DNA of 64,000 nt. It comes from Ruegeria_C sp041537905. GTDB taxonomy: Bacteria; Pseudomonadota; Alphaproteobacteria; Rhodobacterales; Rhodobacteraceae. A program made the position numbers and the translations under genes. Below the pieces are notes generated by a model, which saw nothing but the letters and a program-made list of their open reading frames with translations, was not told where the DNA came from and searched no databases. This document shows positions 52,794 through 61,634 of this stretch, in pieces. Numbering within the stretch: position 1 is the stretch's first letter; every line of letters starts with the position of its first letter. The stretch covers positions 1-64,000 of the forward strand of contig NZ_JBGRUO010000019.1 in assembly GCF_041537905.1 (NCBI RefSeq), written 5' to 3'.

Positions 52794-54136
52794 CCGATAT
52801 CAGTCAAAGCGGTGCGCCCAAGCGCACCAGTTCGCTGCTGTCGCAAGACGCGCGCACCGCAAAGCGCAACCGGGCGGAAAGCCGGTTCAAGCTCTACGGT
52901 ATCCTTGCTATTGCGGTTGGCCTCCTGATGCTGATCACGCTGGTCTATAACATCGTCAGCCGTGGTACCGGGGCGTTCACGCAAACCTTTATCACGCTGG
53001 AGGTGACGCTGGCCGAGGACAAGCTGGACAAGAACGGCAACCGCAATCTGGACGAGATCAAGAAGGTCTCGACCTTCGGATACTCGCCGTTGATTAAGGA
53101 CGCGATCGGCAAGGAGGTTGAGAAGCTCGGCATCAAGACCGATTTGTCGGCCAAGGACCAGGCTGCAATCCTGTCCAAAAGTGCGGCTGCGCAGCTGCGT
53201 GATTATGTGATCGCCAACCCGGACAAGATCGGAGAGACGGTTCAATTCCGCTTCCTCGCCAATTCCCGCGTCGATGGCTACATGAAAGGCCGGGTCAGCC
53301 GGGAGAGCATCGCCAATGACAAGTCGATCTCACCAGCGCAACTGGATTTCGTGGATCAACTGGTGGCGGATGGCGTGATCGTCAAATCCTTCAACCTGGA
53401 CTTCATCTTTGGCGCGGATGCCTCTGACCAGCGGCCCGAAGCTGCGGGGATCGGGGTGTCGATGATCGGCTCGCTCTTCATGATGCTGGTAGTTCTGGCG
53501 CTGGCGCTGCCCATCGGCGTGGCCGCCTCGATCTATCTGGAGGAGTTCGCCCCCAAGAACTGGATCACCGATATCATCGAGGTCAATATCTCGAACCTGG
53601 CGGCGGTGCCCTCCATCGTGTTCGGTATTCTGGGCCTGGCGGTCTTCATCAACTACATGCACCTGCCGATGTCGGCACCGCTGGTGGGTGGTCTGGTACT
53701 GACGCTGATGACACTGCCGACCATCATCATCTCAACACGCGCTTCGCTCAAAGCAGTGCCGCCCAGCATCCGCGATGCGGCGCTTGGGGTCGGGGCCTCG
53801 AAAATGCAGTCGGTGTTCCACCACGTGCTGCCGCTGGCCGCGCCGGGCATCCTGACCGGCACCATCATCGGGCTGGCACAGGCGCTGGGGGAAACTGCAC
53901 CGCTGCTGCTGATCGGCATGGTCGGGTTCATCGCCTCGAACGCGCCGGACAGCGTCGCAAGCGGCTTGCTGTCGCCGAACTCGGCCATGCCCGCGCAGAT
54001 TTACGAATGGGCGAAACGGGCTGACCCGGCGTTTTATGAACGCGCCTGGGGCGGGATTATCATCCTGCTGATCTTTCTTGTTACAATGAACACTGTGGCC
54101 GTAATCCTGCGTCGCCGCTTTGAGCGCCGCTGGTAA
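52790..54136 (+). CDS. pstA: Phosphate ABC transporter permease PstA
   Basis: The 448-residue inner-membrane protein has one helix at about 38-60. A long, mainly periplasmic insert (about 60-220, containing DFVDQLVADGVIVKSFNLDF) follows, then the permease core with the EAA loop AALGVGASKMQSVFHHVLPLAAPG. The N-terminal insert is characteristic of the alphaproteobacterial long PstA form (DUF3333-like). It pairs with PstC. The pstB start follows closely. Confidence 0.95.
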   Translation: MTDISQSGAPKRTSSLLSQDARTAKRNRAESRFKLYGILAIAVGLLMLITLVYNIVSRGTGAFTQTFITLEVTLAEDKLDKNGNRNLDEIKKVSTFGYSPLIKDAIGKEVEKLGIKTDLSAKDQAAILSKSAAAQLRDYVIANPDKIGETVQFRFLANSRVDGYMKGRVSRESIANDKSISPAQLDFVDQLVADGVIVKSFNLDFIFGADASDQRPEAAGIGVSMIGSLFMMLVVLALALPIGVAASIYLEEFAPKNWITDIIEVNISNLAAVPSIVFGILGLAVFINYMHLPMSAPLVGGLVLTLMTLPTIIISTRASLKAVPPSIRDAALGVGASKMQSVFHHVLPLAAPGILTGTIIGLAQALGETAPLLLIGMVGFIASNAPDSVASGLLSPNSAMPAQIYEWAKRADPAFYERAWGGIIILLIFLVTMNTVAVILRRRFERRW

Positions 54137-54150
54137 TGGAGGGGCACGAT

Positions 54151-54948
54151 ATGAACGATATGGCACGAGTAGCGAGAGCTGTGGACACTGGCCAAGCCAA
54201 GATCACCGCCAGCGATGTGCAGGTCCATTATGGCGACACCCACGCCATCAAGGATGTGAACGTCGAAATCGGTGACAAGACGGTCACTGCCTTCATCGGC
54301 CCGTCAGGCTGCGGCAAGTCGACCTTTCTGCGCTGTCTGAACCGGATGAACGACACCATCGATATCTGCCGGGTCAGGGGCAATATCCTACTGGATGGCG
54401 AGGATATCTATGACAAGCGGGTCGATCCGGTGCAGTTGCGCGCCAAGGTGGGCATGGTGTTTCAGAAGCCCAACCCGTTTCCCAAGTCGATCTATGACAA
54501 TGTGGCCTATGGCCCGCGCATTCACGGTCTCGCCAAGAACAAGGCGGAACTGGATGAGATCGTTGAGAAATCCCTGCGTCGTGGGGCGATCTGGAACGAG
54601 GTCAAGGACCGGCTGGATGCGCCGGGCACCGGCCTGTCGGGTGGTCAGCAACAGCGCCTGTGTATCGCCCGCGCGGTTGCCACCGAACCCGAAGTTTTGC
54701 TGATGGATGAGCCCTGTTCAGCGCTCGACCCCATCGCAACCGCGCAGGTCGAGGAACTGATCGACGAGCTGCGCCAGCGGTATTCGGTGGTGATCGTGAC
54801 CCACTCGATGCAACAGGCCGCGCGGGTCAGCCAGAAAACCGCGTTCTTCCATCTGGGCAACCTTGTCGAGTTCGGCGAGACAGGCCAGATCTTTACCAAT
54901 CCGCAGGACCCGCGGACGGAAAGCTACATCACCGGGCGCATCGGCTAA
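54151..54948 (+). CDS. pstB: Phosphate ABC transporter ATP-binding protein
   Basis: The start at 54151 (MNDMARV) has GGAGGGG 6 bases upstream; an ATG at 54136 overlaps the pstA stop and lacks a site. The 265-residue ATPase has Walker A GPSGCGKST, LNRMNDTIDICRVRGNILLDG, FQKPNPFPKSIYDNVAYGPR, signature LSGGQQQRLCIARA and Walker B VLLMDEPCSALDPIAT, all typical of PstB. It energises PstCA and also takes part in PhoR control via PhoU. Confidence 0.97.
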   Translation: MNDMARVARAVDTGQAKITASDVQVHYGDTHAIKDVNVEIGDKTVTAFIGPSGCGKSTFLRCLNRMNDTIDICRVRGNILLDGEDIYDKRVDPVQLRAKVGMVFQKPNPFPKSIYDNVAYGPRIHGLAKNKAELDEIVEKSLRRGAIWNEVKDRLDAPGTGLSGGQQQRLCIARAVATEPEVLLMDEPCSALDPIATAQVEELIDELRQRYSVVIVTHSMQQAARVSQKTAFFHLGNLVEFGETGQIFTNPQDPRTESYITGRIG

Positions 54949-54962
54949 GCAAGGGCATGACC

Positions 54963-55664
54963 ATGACGGAACAACATATCGCATCCGCCTTCGACCGTGA
55001 GCTCGAGTCGATTCAGGCGCATATCATGAAGATGGGCGGGTTGGTCGAGGCGGCCATCGGTGCCTCGGCGACATCGCTTGAAACGCGCGACGAGGAACTG
55101 GCACTGAAAGTGCGCGCCGATGACAAGGCCATCGACGCGCTGGAAGAGGTAATCGACGAGGAAGCCGCGCGGCTCATCGCCCTGCGCGCGCCCACCGCGA
55201 TCGATCTGCGGCTGGTGCTGTCGGTGCTGAAGGTTGCGGGTAATCTGGAGCGGATTGGCGATTACGCCAAGAACATCGCCAAGCGAAACTCGGTGCTGAT
55301 CACCGTGCCGCCGGTCAATGACAGCGCCGCAGCCCTGCGCCGCATGGCGCGCGAGGTGGAACGGATGCTGAAAGACGCGCTCGATTCCTATATCCAGCGC
55401 GATGCCGAACTGGCTGCCGATGTCATTGAACGCGACCGCGAGGTCGACCAGATGTACAATGCGCTGTTCCGCGAGTTCCTGACCTTCATGGCGGAAGAAC
55501 CGCGCAGCATAACCTCTTGTATGCATTTGCACTTCATCGCCAAGAATATCGAACGGATGGGCGATCACGTCACCTCGATCGCCGAGCAGGTGGTCTATCT
55601 CGTTACCGGTGAACGCCCGGAAGAGGCACGCCCGAAAGCCGATACAACATCGCTGACAGCATAA
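54963..55664 (+). CDS. phoU: Phosphate signalling regulator PhoU
   Basis: The start at 54963 (MTEQHIASAF) is chosen because AAGGG lies 7 bases upstream; an ATG at 54957 would add two residues. The 233-residue protein is made of two three-helix PhoU repeats. Each has the metal-binding E(R)xGDxA/Hxx motif: NLERIGDYAKNIA in the first and NIERMGDHVTSIAEQ in the second. PhoU links the Pst transporter to PhoR and keeps the regulon off when phosphate is plentiful. Confidence 0.96.
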   Translation: MTEQHIASAFDRELESIQAHIMKMGGLVEAAIGASATSLETRDEELALKVRADDKAIDALEEVIDEEAARLIALRAPTAIDLRLVLSVLKVAGNLERIGDYAKNIAKRNSVLITVPPVNDSAAALRRMAREVERMLKDALDSYIQRDAELAADVIERDREVDQMYNALFREFLTFMAEEPRSITSCMHLHFIAKNIERMGDHVTSIAEQVVYLVTGERPEEARPKADTTSLTA

Positions 55665-55676
55665 GGGACCAGTTTC

Positions 55677-56372
55677 ATGGCTGCTGCCGCTGCACAACCA
55701 ACCGTTCTGGTGGTCGAGGATGAACCGGCTCAACGTGAAGTGCTGGGCTACAATCTGGAAGCCGAAGGGTTTCGCGTCGTCAAGGCCGAGAATGGCGAAG
55801 ACGCGCTGCTGCTGGTGGAAGAGGACAGTCCCGACATCATCGTTCTGGACTGGATGATGCCCAATCTCAGCGGAATTGAGGTCTGCCGCAGGCTGAAGAT
55901 TCGGCCCGACACGCGCAGCATCCCAGTCATCATGCTTTCGGCCCGCTCGGAAGAAGTGGACAAGGTGCGCGGGCTGGAAACCGGGGCGGATGACTACGTG
56001 GTCAAACCCTATTCGGTCGCTGAGCTGATGGCGCGCGTGCGCACGCAGTTGCGCCGCGTGCGCCCCTCGACCGTGGGGCTGCGGCTGGAATTCGAAGATA
56101 TCGTGCTGGACGCCGAAACCCATAAGGTCAGCCGATCGGAACAGCCGCTGAAGCTGGGCCCGACCGAGTTTCGCCTGCTCAGCACCTTCATGGAAAAGCC
56201 GGGTCGGGTCTGGAGCCGCGAGCAGTTGCTCGACCGGGTCTGGGGGCGTGATATCTATGTGGATACGCGGACGGTGGATGTGCATATCGGGCGTCTGCGC
56301 AAGGCTTTGACCCAGCATGGCGGCACGGATCCGGTGCGCACGGTGCGCGGTGCGGGATACGCTCTGGGCTGA
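55677..56372 (+). CDS. phoB: Phosphate regulon response regulator PhoB
   Basis: The 231-residue protein has a receiver domain with the acidic pocket VVEDEP, phospho-acceptor Asp58 (VLDWMMPN) and Lys in DDYVVKPYS. An OmpR-type winged helix follows (LGPTEFRLLSTFMEKPGRVWSREQLLDRVWG). PhoR would phosphorylate it to activate transcription from the Pho boxes upstream of pstS. It is the last gene of the cluster. The converging LysR gene ends 3 bases later without a visible terminator. Confidence 0.96.
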   Translation: MAAAAAQPTVLVVEDEPAQREVLGYNLEAEGFRVVKAENGEDALLLVEEDSPDIIVLDWMMPNLSGIEVCRRLKIRPDTRSIPVIMLSARSEEVDKVRGLETGADDYVVKPYSVAELMARVRTQLRRVRPSTVGLRLEFEDIVLDAETHKVSRSEQPLKLGPTEFRLLSTFMEKPGRVWSREQLLDRVWGRDIYVDTRTVDVHIGRLRKALTQHGGTDPVRTVRGAGYALG

Positions 56373-56375
56373 CAC

Positions 56376-57284
56376 TTAGCGCGGCAGATCATCCTCGGGC
56401 TGGGCGCGCTGCGCCAGCCAGTCGCGGAACTGTCGCAAAACCGGGTCCTCGGACCCGGATTTTGGCCAGACGAGATAATAGGCGCCGTTGGCTTCGACCG
56501 AATGGTCATGAACCGGAACCAACCGTCCGGTCGCCAGTTCCTGCTCGACCAGGTATTCCGGCATCAGGGCGACACCAAGCCCGTGCAGGGCGGCCTGTGT
56601 GATGGTCGAGAACTGATCATAGATCATGCCGGGCAGGGGCGGTGACACTGCTACGCCCACGCGCGCAAACCAGTCCTGCCAGGCATTGGGCCGGGTCTGA
56701 ATATGCAGCAGCGGCAGTTTCAGCAGGTCCGCCGGATCATCGGGTGGCCTACCGATCAGACCGGGGGCCGCCACCGGCACAACACGCTCGGTCTTCAGCA
56801 AAAGCGCCTCGGTGCCCCGCCAATCCGGTTGACCGAAATGTATCGCCGCATCAAAGGGTTCCACGTCGAAGCTGAACGGTCTGAGCTGGGTCGACAGGTT
56901 GACCGTTATGTCGGGATGCAGATGGGTGAATTCGGGCAATCTGGGTACCAGCCAGCGCATTCCGAATGTGGGCAGGATCGCAAGGGTCAAGCTGCCGCCG
57001 GTGGGCTGTACCTGCAATTGGATCGACGCCTGCGCAATCTGGTTCAGGGCCGCGCGGACCTCGACGACATAGTCGGATGCGGCCGAGGTCAGCGACAGGC
57101 GCTTTCTGTCGCGCCGGATCAGCGTGACGCCCAGTTGCTCTTCCAGCCCTTGAAGCTGTCTGGAAATCGCACTCTGCGTCAGGGCCATTTCCTCGGCCAC
57201 AGCCGAGGCCGAGCCAAGGCGGTCGAGCGCCTCCAGCGCGCGCAACGCGGAAAGGGACGGGATCAGACGGCGGGCAGGAGTCAT
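56376..57284 (-). CDS. LysR family transcriptional regulator (GcvA-like)
   Basis: The 302-residue regulator has an N-terminal HTH (SLSALRALEALDRLGSASAVAEEMALTQSAISRQLQ), a linker helix and an effector-binding domain. The domain start GGSLTLAILPTFGMRWLVPRLPEF is typical of the GcvA subgroup. It is divergent from the glutaryl-CoA dehydrogenase gene, with 95 bases between the starts. Control of that gene in response to a lysine or tryptophan breakdown intermediate is plausible. That is inferred from the LysR-target layout. Confidence 0.93.
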   Translation of the reverse strand: MTPARRLIPSLSALRALEALDRLGSASAVAEEMALTQSAISRQLQGLEEQLGVTLIRRDRKRLSLTSAASDYVVEVRAALNQIAQASIQLQVQPTGGSLTLAILPTFGMRWLVPRLPEFTHLHPDITVNLSTQLRPFSFDVEPFDAAIHFGQPDWRGTEALLLKTERVVPVAAPGLIGRPPDDPADLLKLPLLHIQTRPNAWQDWFARVGVAVSPPLPGMIYDQFSTITQAALHGLGVALMPEYLVEQELATGRLVPVHDHSVEANGAYYLVWPKSGSEDPVLRQFRDWLAQRAQPEDDLPR

Positions 57285-57379
57285 CTATGCGAAAATCTCA
57301 CGTATCGATGCGGTTTTATCGCTGTTTTTTGCGCCCTGCGCACGTTATTTTTACCCCAGCCCTGCATTGGAGACCTGCC

Positions 57380-58609
57380 ATGAACGCCCCCGTTGCCAAA
57401 CCGACCCTGAAAGCCAAGGACGCGCCAGATCTGGGGCCGTTCAATTGGGAAGACCCGCTGCGGCTGCAGGACCAGTTGACCGAAGACGAGCGCATGATCG
57501 CCCAAAGCGCCCACGCTTATGCGCAAGAAAAGCTGCAGTCGCGCGTGACCGAGGCGTTCGAAACCGAGGCCACCGATCCGGCGATCTTTCGCGAGATGGG
57601 CGAGATGGGGCTGCTGGGCATCACCATCCCCGAGGAATATGGCGGGCTGGGCGCGGGCTATGTGTCTTATGGGCTGGTCGCGCGCGAGATCGAGCGGGTG
57701 GATAGCGGCTATCGTTCGATGATGTCGGTGCAAAGCTCGCTGGTCATGTATCCGATCTATGCCTATGGCAGCGAAGCACAGCGTCAGAAATACCTGCCAA
57801 AGCTTGCCAGCGGTGAATATATCGGCTGTTTCGGCCTGACCGAACCGGACGCGGGCTCTGACCCGGCGGGCATGAAAACCCGCGCCGAAAAGATCGAGGG
57901 CGGCTATCGCCTGACCGGCACCAAGATGTGGATTTCCAACGCGCCGATCGCGGATGTCTTTGTGGTCTGGGCCAAGTCCGACGCTCATGACGGCAAAATC
58001 CGTGGCTTCGTGCTGGATAAGGGCCTGCCGGGCCTGAGCGCGCCGAAGATCGCCAACAAGATGTCCCTGCGCGCGTCGATCACCGGCGAGATCGTCATGG
58101 ACGGCGTCGAGGTCGGTGAAGAGGCGCTTTTGCCCAATGTGCAGGGCCTCAAGGGGCCGTTTGGGTGTTTGAACCGCGCCCGCTATGGCATCTCCTGGGG
58201 TGTGATGGGTGCGGCCGAGGCGTGCTGGCACGGCGCGCGGCAATACGGGCTGGATCGCAAACAGTTCAACAAGCCCCTGGCACAAACACAGCTGTTCCAG
58301 CGCAAACTGGCCGATATGCAGACCGAGATCGCGCTGGGTCTGCAGGCCAGCCTGCGGGTCGGGCGGCTGATGGATGAGGCCAGTGCCGCGCCCGAGATGA
58401 TCTCGATCATCAAGCGCAACAATTGCGGCAAGGCGCTGGAGATCGCGCGTCACGCCCGCGACATGCATGGTGGCAACGGGATCAGCCTGGAATTCCAGGT
58501 GATCCGCCACATGGTGAACCTTGAAACGGTGAACACCTACGAAGGCACCCATGACGTCCACGCGCTGATCCTGGGGCGCGCCCAAACCGGATTGCAGGCC
58601 TTTTATTAA
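57380..58609 (+). CDS. gcdH: Glutaryl-CoA dehydrogenase
   Basis: The start at 57380 (MNAPVAKPTLKAKDA) follows GGAGACC; the upstream in-frame start at 57287 lies in the LysR promoter region. The 409-residue acyl-CoA dehydrogenase has FGLTEPDAGSDPAGMKT, GTKMWISNAPIADVFVVWAK and the C-terminal NTYEGTHDVHALILGRA. That last block includes the catalytic Glu of the glutaryl-CoA group. It oxidises and decarboxylates glutaryl-CoA to crotonyl-CoA in lysine and tryptophan breakdown, using FAD and electron-transferring flavoprotein. Confidence 0.95.
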   Translation: MNAPVAKPTLKAKDAPDLGPFNWEDPLRLQDQLTEDERMIAQSAHAYAQEKLQSRVTEAFETEATDPAIFREMGEMGLLGITIPEEYGGLGAGYVSYGLVAREIERVDSGYRSMMSVQSSLVMYPIYAYGSEAQRQKYLPKLASGEYIGCFGLTEPDAGSDPAGMKTRAEKIEGGYRLTGTKMWISNAPIADVFVVWAKSDAHDGKIRGFVLDKGLPGLSAPKIANKMSLRASITGEIVMDGVEVGEEALLPNVQGLKGPFGCLNRARYGISWGVMGAAEACWHGARQYGLDRKQFNKPLAQTQLFQRKLADMQTEIALGLQASLRVGRLMDEASAAPEMISIIKRNNCGKALEIARHARDMHGGNGISLEFQVIRHMVNLETVNTYEGTHDVHALILGRAQTGLQAFY

Positions 58610-58718
58610 GCGTGGGGCCTCTTTAAGCCCGAACGCGAGCTGGAGCGCCGTTTGTGATTTGTCCCTCTACATCAGACGGTTCTGAACTTCCAGCAGGTTC
58701 TGTCGTATCACGAATTGG

Positions 58719-59381
58719 CTATTCGTCTTGCCACCGATGATCCAACCGATGATCGAAGTTCCGGAACCAGATTTCCGCTATCTGCTCTTGATTGGCGACA
58801 AATTCTGTCACTGCGTTGCAGCGCGGCAGATCTGGCTGCGGGTTGTGCCAAGCCGAGAGCATAGCCAGAAAGATATCAGCCGGAGACAGCCTCATCCCGC
58901 AAAGAAAGGCGCTATCCGCGAGTTCGTTTTCGATAAGATGCAAAGCCCGGTGCGTGCGGGCCCTGGCGGCGGTCCTTATGGCGTTGCGTAGCTGCTCTTG
59001 CGGAATAGAGGGGTCAATCGCGTATCTGTCAGGGTAGCTTTTTCGCAGGATACCTTCATAGACATTGGTCGCCAGAAAGCTGGTCCAGCGATAGAAGCGG
59101 GAAACATCTTCGACAAACAGGTTTGGCCCGTACCGAAGCGATCTGTGCCTCTCGGCGAGATAAAACAGGATGGCGGCGCATTCGGTCAGAACCGCGCCCT
59201 CGGGCGTGGTCAGGACGGGCACTTGCCCCCATGGATTGAGATCGCGGAACTGATCGGGCAATGGCGAGGACGGGTCGGATGCGATCAGATCGAGTTCGAA
59301 CGGTATGTCGGCCAGTGTCAGAGCAGCCTCAACAACAAAGCCACCCGAGCCAAGGCGGTTGATCAATCGGTAAGGTTTCAT
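58719..59381 (-). CDS. Glutathione S-transferase family protein
   Basis: The 220-residue protein starts at 59381 (MKPYRLINRLGSGGFVVEA). The thioredoxin-like N-terminal domain has the cis-Pro block NPWGQVPVLTTPEGAVLTECAAI, followed by an all-helical C-terminal domain. The Ser/Gly-rich first turn suggests a Ser-type or beta-like class, but the substrate is unknown. It overlaps the pseudoazurin gene by 4 bases (59378-59381), an uncommon pairing. Confidence 0.88.
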   Translation of the reverse strand: MKPYRLINRLGSGGFVVEAALTLADIPFELDLIASDPSSPLPDQFRDLNPWGQVPVLTTPEGAVLTECAAILFYLAERHRSLRYGPNLFVEDVSRFYRWTSFLATNVYEGILRKSYPDRYAIDPSIPQEQLRNAIRTAARARTHRALHLIENELADSAFLCGMRLSPADIFLAMLSAWHNPQPDLPRCNAVTEFVANQEQIAEIWFRNFDHRLDHRWQDE

Positions 59382-59803
59382 TGCGGCTGCGCCGAGATAT
59401 AGCTCAGAAGACGGTCCTTCGCGCGCTTCGGTAGGTCGTCGGGCAGGGTATCCGGGGTCGCTGGCCCATCTCCGACCTGGATCAGCATGACCATGCCCAT
59501 CGCGTAATGCGGCGTGCATTTGATGCCGTAGATGCCGGGAACCGTAAAGGTGACCTCGATCTCTTCATTGATCTTGCCTTTGAAGGGCTCGGCGCCACCG
59601 GGCACCATACCATCGATGCTGGCAGCGTTGTGGCCCGGTCGTGTGGCGAGGAATTTCACCGTGTCGCCGGGCGCGATCTTCAGATAGCTCGGGGCATAGA
59701 CCATCGAGCCGGTCTCATCGCGGTTCAGCATCTCAACCTCATGCAGCTCTGCCAGCGCAACGGACGGTAAGATAGAAACAATGAGGGCAACGAGTAAACG
59801 CAT
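59378..59803 (-). CDS. Pseudoazurin (type 1 blue copper protein)
   Basis: The 141-residue periplasmic protein has a signal peptide ending VALAE. The type 1 copper ligands are His58 (RPGHNAAS), Cys96, His99 and Met104 (KCTPHYAMGM). These sit at the spacing of Paracoccus pseudoazurin (His40, Cys78, His81, Met86 in the mature form). It carries electrons in the periplasm, often to nitrite or nitrous oxide reductase. No denitrification gene is in the window, so its acceptor here is unknown. Its 3' end overlaps the GST gene start. Confidence 0.93.
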   Translation of the reverse strand: MRLLVALIVSILPSVALAELHEVEMLNRDETGSMVYAPSYLKIAPGDTVKFLATRPGHNAASIDGMVPGGAEPFKGKINEEIEVTFTVPGIYGIKCTPHYAMGMVMLIQVGDGPATPDTLPDDLPKRAKDRLLSYISAQPQ

Positions 59804-59817
59804 GTTGGGTCCTTTGG

Positions 59818-60585
59818 CTATGACATGGCTGTGTGGAAACGGATGACCTGCGATTGATCCGCCGGGTCGGTGAGGAAGTGGGCGCAGACGCCGAACACCT
59901 CGCGCAGCATCCCCTCTGACAGAATTTCTTTCGGGGTTCCGCTGGCCTTGAGGCGGCCATTCTCAAGAATGCAAATCCGGTCGCAGAGCATCGCCTGGTT
60001 CAGATCATGCAGCGCAATCACGGCGGTTACGGGCAGGCGCGCAACCATGTGCAGGATCGCCAGTTGGTGTCGGATATCCAGATGGTTGGTCGGCTCGTCC
60101 AGCAGCAGGATTTGCGGCTGCTGCGCCAGCGCGCGGGCGATATGAACCCGCTGCCGTTCGCCGCCGGACAGCGTGTGCCAGTGTCGGTGCCCAAAGCCCG
60201 ACAGGTCCACATCGGCCAGCGCCTGCGCAACAATCGCATCATCCTGAGCGCCCCAGCCCCGCAACGCCGACAGCCAGGGGGTGCGGCCCAATTCGACCGC
60301 ATCGCGTACGGTGATGCGGTCGGCAGTGTCGGCATGTTGCTCAACCAGCGCCAATCTTTGCGCGATCTCGCGCTGGCGCATCCCGGCCATGCTCTGGCCA
60401 CCCAGATGCACGGAACCTCTGGAGGGCGTGCGGATGCCCGCAAGCATACGCAGCAAAGTGGATTTGCCCGACCCGTTTGGCCCGATCAGCCCCAGCTTTT
60501 CGCCTTCGTTCACGGTCAAGGAAATATCGCTGACGATGGGTTTCCCGCGCGTCTCCCAGCCGAGGTTTTGGCACGACAGGATCAT
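59818..60585 (-). CDS. btuD: Cobalamin/iron-siderophore-type ABC transporter ATP-binding protein (BtuD-like)
   Basis: The 255-residue ATPase starts at 60585 (MILSCQNLGWE). It has Walker A GPNGSGKST, the signature LSGGERQRVHIARAL and Walker B ILLLDEPTNHLDIRHQL, typical of the FecE/BtuD/HmuV group. The longer frame to 60954 runs into the permease gene and is a shadow. The operon lies behind a cobalamin riboswitch, so vitamin B12 or a corrinoid is the likely cargo. Its start overlaps the permease stop by 4 bases. Confidence 0.88.
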   Translation of the reverse strand: MILSCQNLGWETRGKPIVSDISLTVNEGEKLGLIGPNGSGKSTLLRMLAGIRTPSRGSVHLGGQSMAGMRQREIAQRLALVEQHADTADRITVRDAVELGRTPWLSALRGWGAQDDAIVAQALADVDLSGFGHRHWHTLSGGERQRVHIARALAQQPQILLLDEPTNHLDIRHQLAILHMVARLPVTAVIALHDLNQAMLCDRICILENGRLKASGTPKEILSEGMLREVFGVCAHFLTDPADQSQVIRFHTAMS

Positions 60586-61634
60586 GGCGACGTTCTCCCG
60601 CCGATCAGGATCAGGGCAAACACGGGCGCGCCGACCAGGGCGGTGACGACCCCGATAGGCAAAACCTGTCCGGGGATGATCATGCGTGAGATGACATCCG
60701 CGAAGATAAGGAAGACGGCTCCGGCGAGCGCCGAGGCGGGCACCAACCGGCCATGCCGGTGGCCGACCACAAAGCGCATGGCGTGCGGGATCACAAGGCC
60801 GACAAAGCCGATGGCCCCGACAACTGAAACCATGGCGGCGGTTACCAGCGCGGCGATACCGATCAGGGTCAGTTGCACGCGCTTCACAGCGATACCCAGC
60901 GAGGCGGCGCTGTCTGCACCAAAGGTGAACGCATCCAGAGCGCGGGTGTTCCACAGGCAGGCCACGATGCCAAACATTGCAGCGGGCAGCGCGCTGGCAA
61001 CGTCAGGCCAGCGCACACCGGACATATTGCCCAGCAACCAGAACATGATGGCGCGGGCCTGTTCCGCATTGGCGGATTTGGTGATCAGAAAGGCGGTCAA
61101 TGCGTTGAACATTTGCGACCCGGCGATCCCGGCCAAAACGATGACCCCCGCCGCGCGCAGGCCGACACCGCCGCCCGCAGCATGGGCGAGCAGCGCGACA
61201 AAAGCGAAGGCCAGCAGGGAACCCATGAACGCGCCTGCAGACAGCGAGATCAGCCCGCCGCCCAGCCCCAGCACGGTGACGGCGACGGCTCCGGTTGAGG
61301 CCCCCGCCGAGATGCCCAGAAGATAGGGATCGGCCAGCGCATTGCGCAGCAGCGCCTGCAAGATCACGCCGGACAGGGCCAGCCCCGCGCCGCAGCAGGC
61401 GGCCACAACCGCGCGCGACATGCGGTAATTCCAGATGATGCCCTCGTCGATCTTGTCGACGGGATAGCCCGCATCAAACAGTTTGTTGGCCAGCACCTTC
61501 AGTACCACGCCGGGTGGAATACTGGTTTCCCCCAAAGCGGCCCCGAACAACAGCGCGGCCAGAAGCACCGGGGGCACGACCAGCCCCCAGTGCCACAGCG
61601 ACCGGCGCGCAAGTGGCCGATCAATTGCCGTCAT
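60582..61634 (-). CDS. btuC: FecCD-type ABC transporter permease (BtuC-like)
   Basis: The 350-residue inner-membrane protein has about ten helices. FecCD-family features include YRMSRAVVAACCGAGLALSG, QALLRNALADPYLLGISAGA and the C-terminal GFVGLVIPHAMRFVVGHRHG. Overlaps of 4 bases on both sides couple it to the binding-protein and ATPase genes. The cargo is inferred from the riboswitch. Confidence 0.9.
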   Translation of the reverse strand: MTAIDRPLARRSLWHWGLVVPPVLLAALLFGAALGETSIPPGVVLKVLANKLFDAGYPVDKIDEGIIWNYRMSRAVVAACCGAGLALSGVILQALLRNALADPYLLGISAGASTGAVAVTVLGLGGGLISLSAGAFMGSLLAFAFVALLAHAAGGGVGLRAAGVIVLAGIAGSQMFNALTAFLITKSANAEQARAIMFWLLGNMSGVRWPDVASALPAAMFGIVACLWNTRALDAFTFGADSAASLGIAVKRVQLTLIGIAALVTAAMVSVVGAIGFVGLVIPHAMRFVVGHRHGRLVPASALAGAVFLIFADVISRMIIPGQVLPIGVVTALVGAPVFALILIGGRTSP

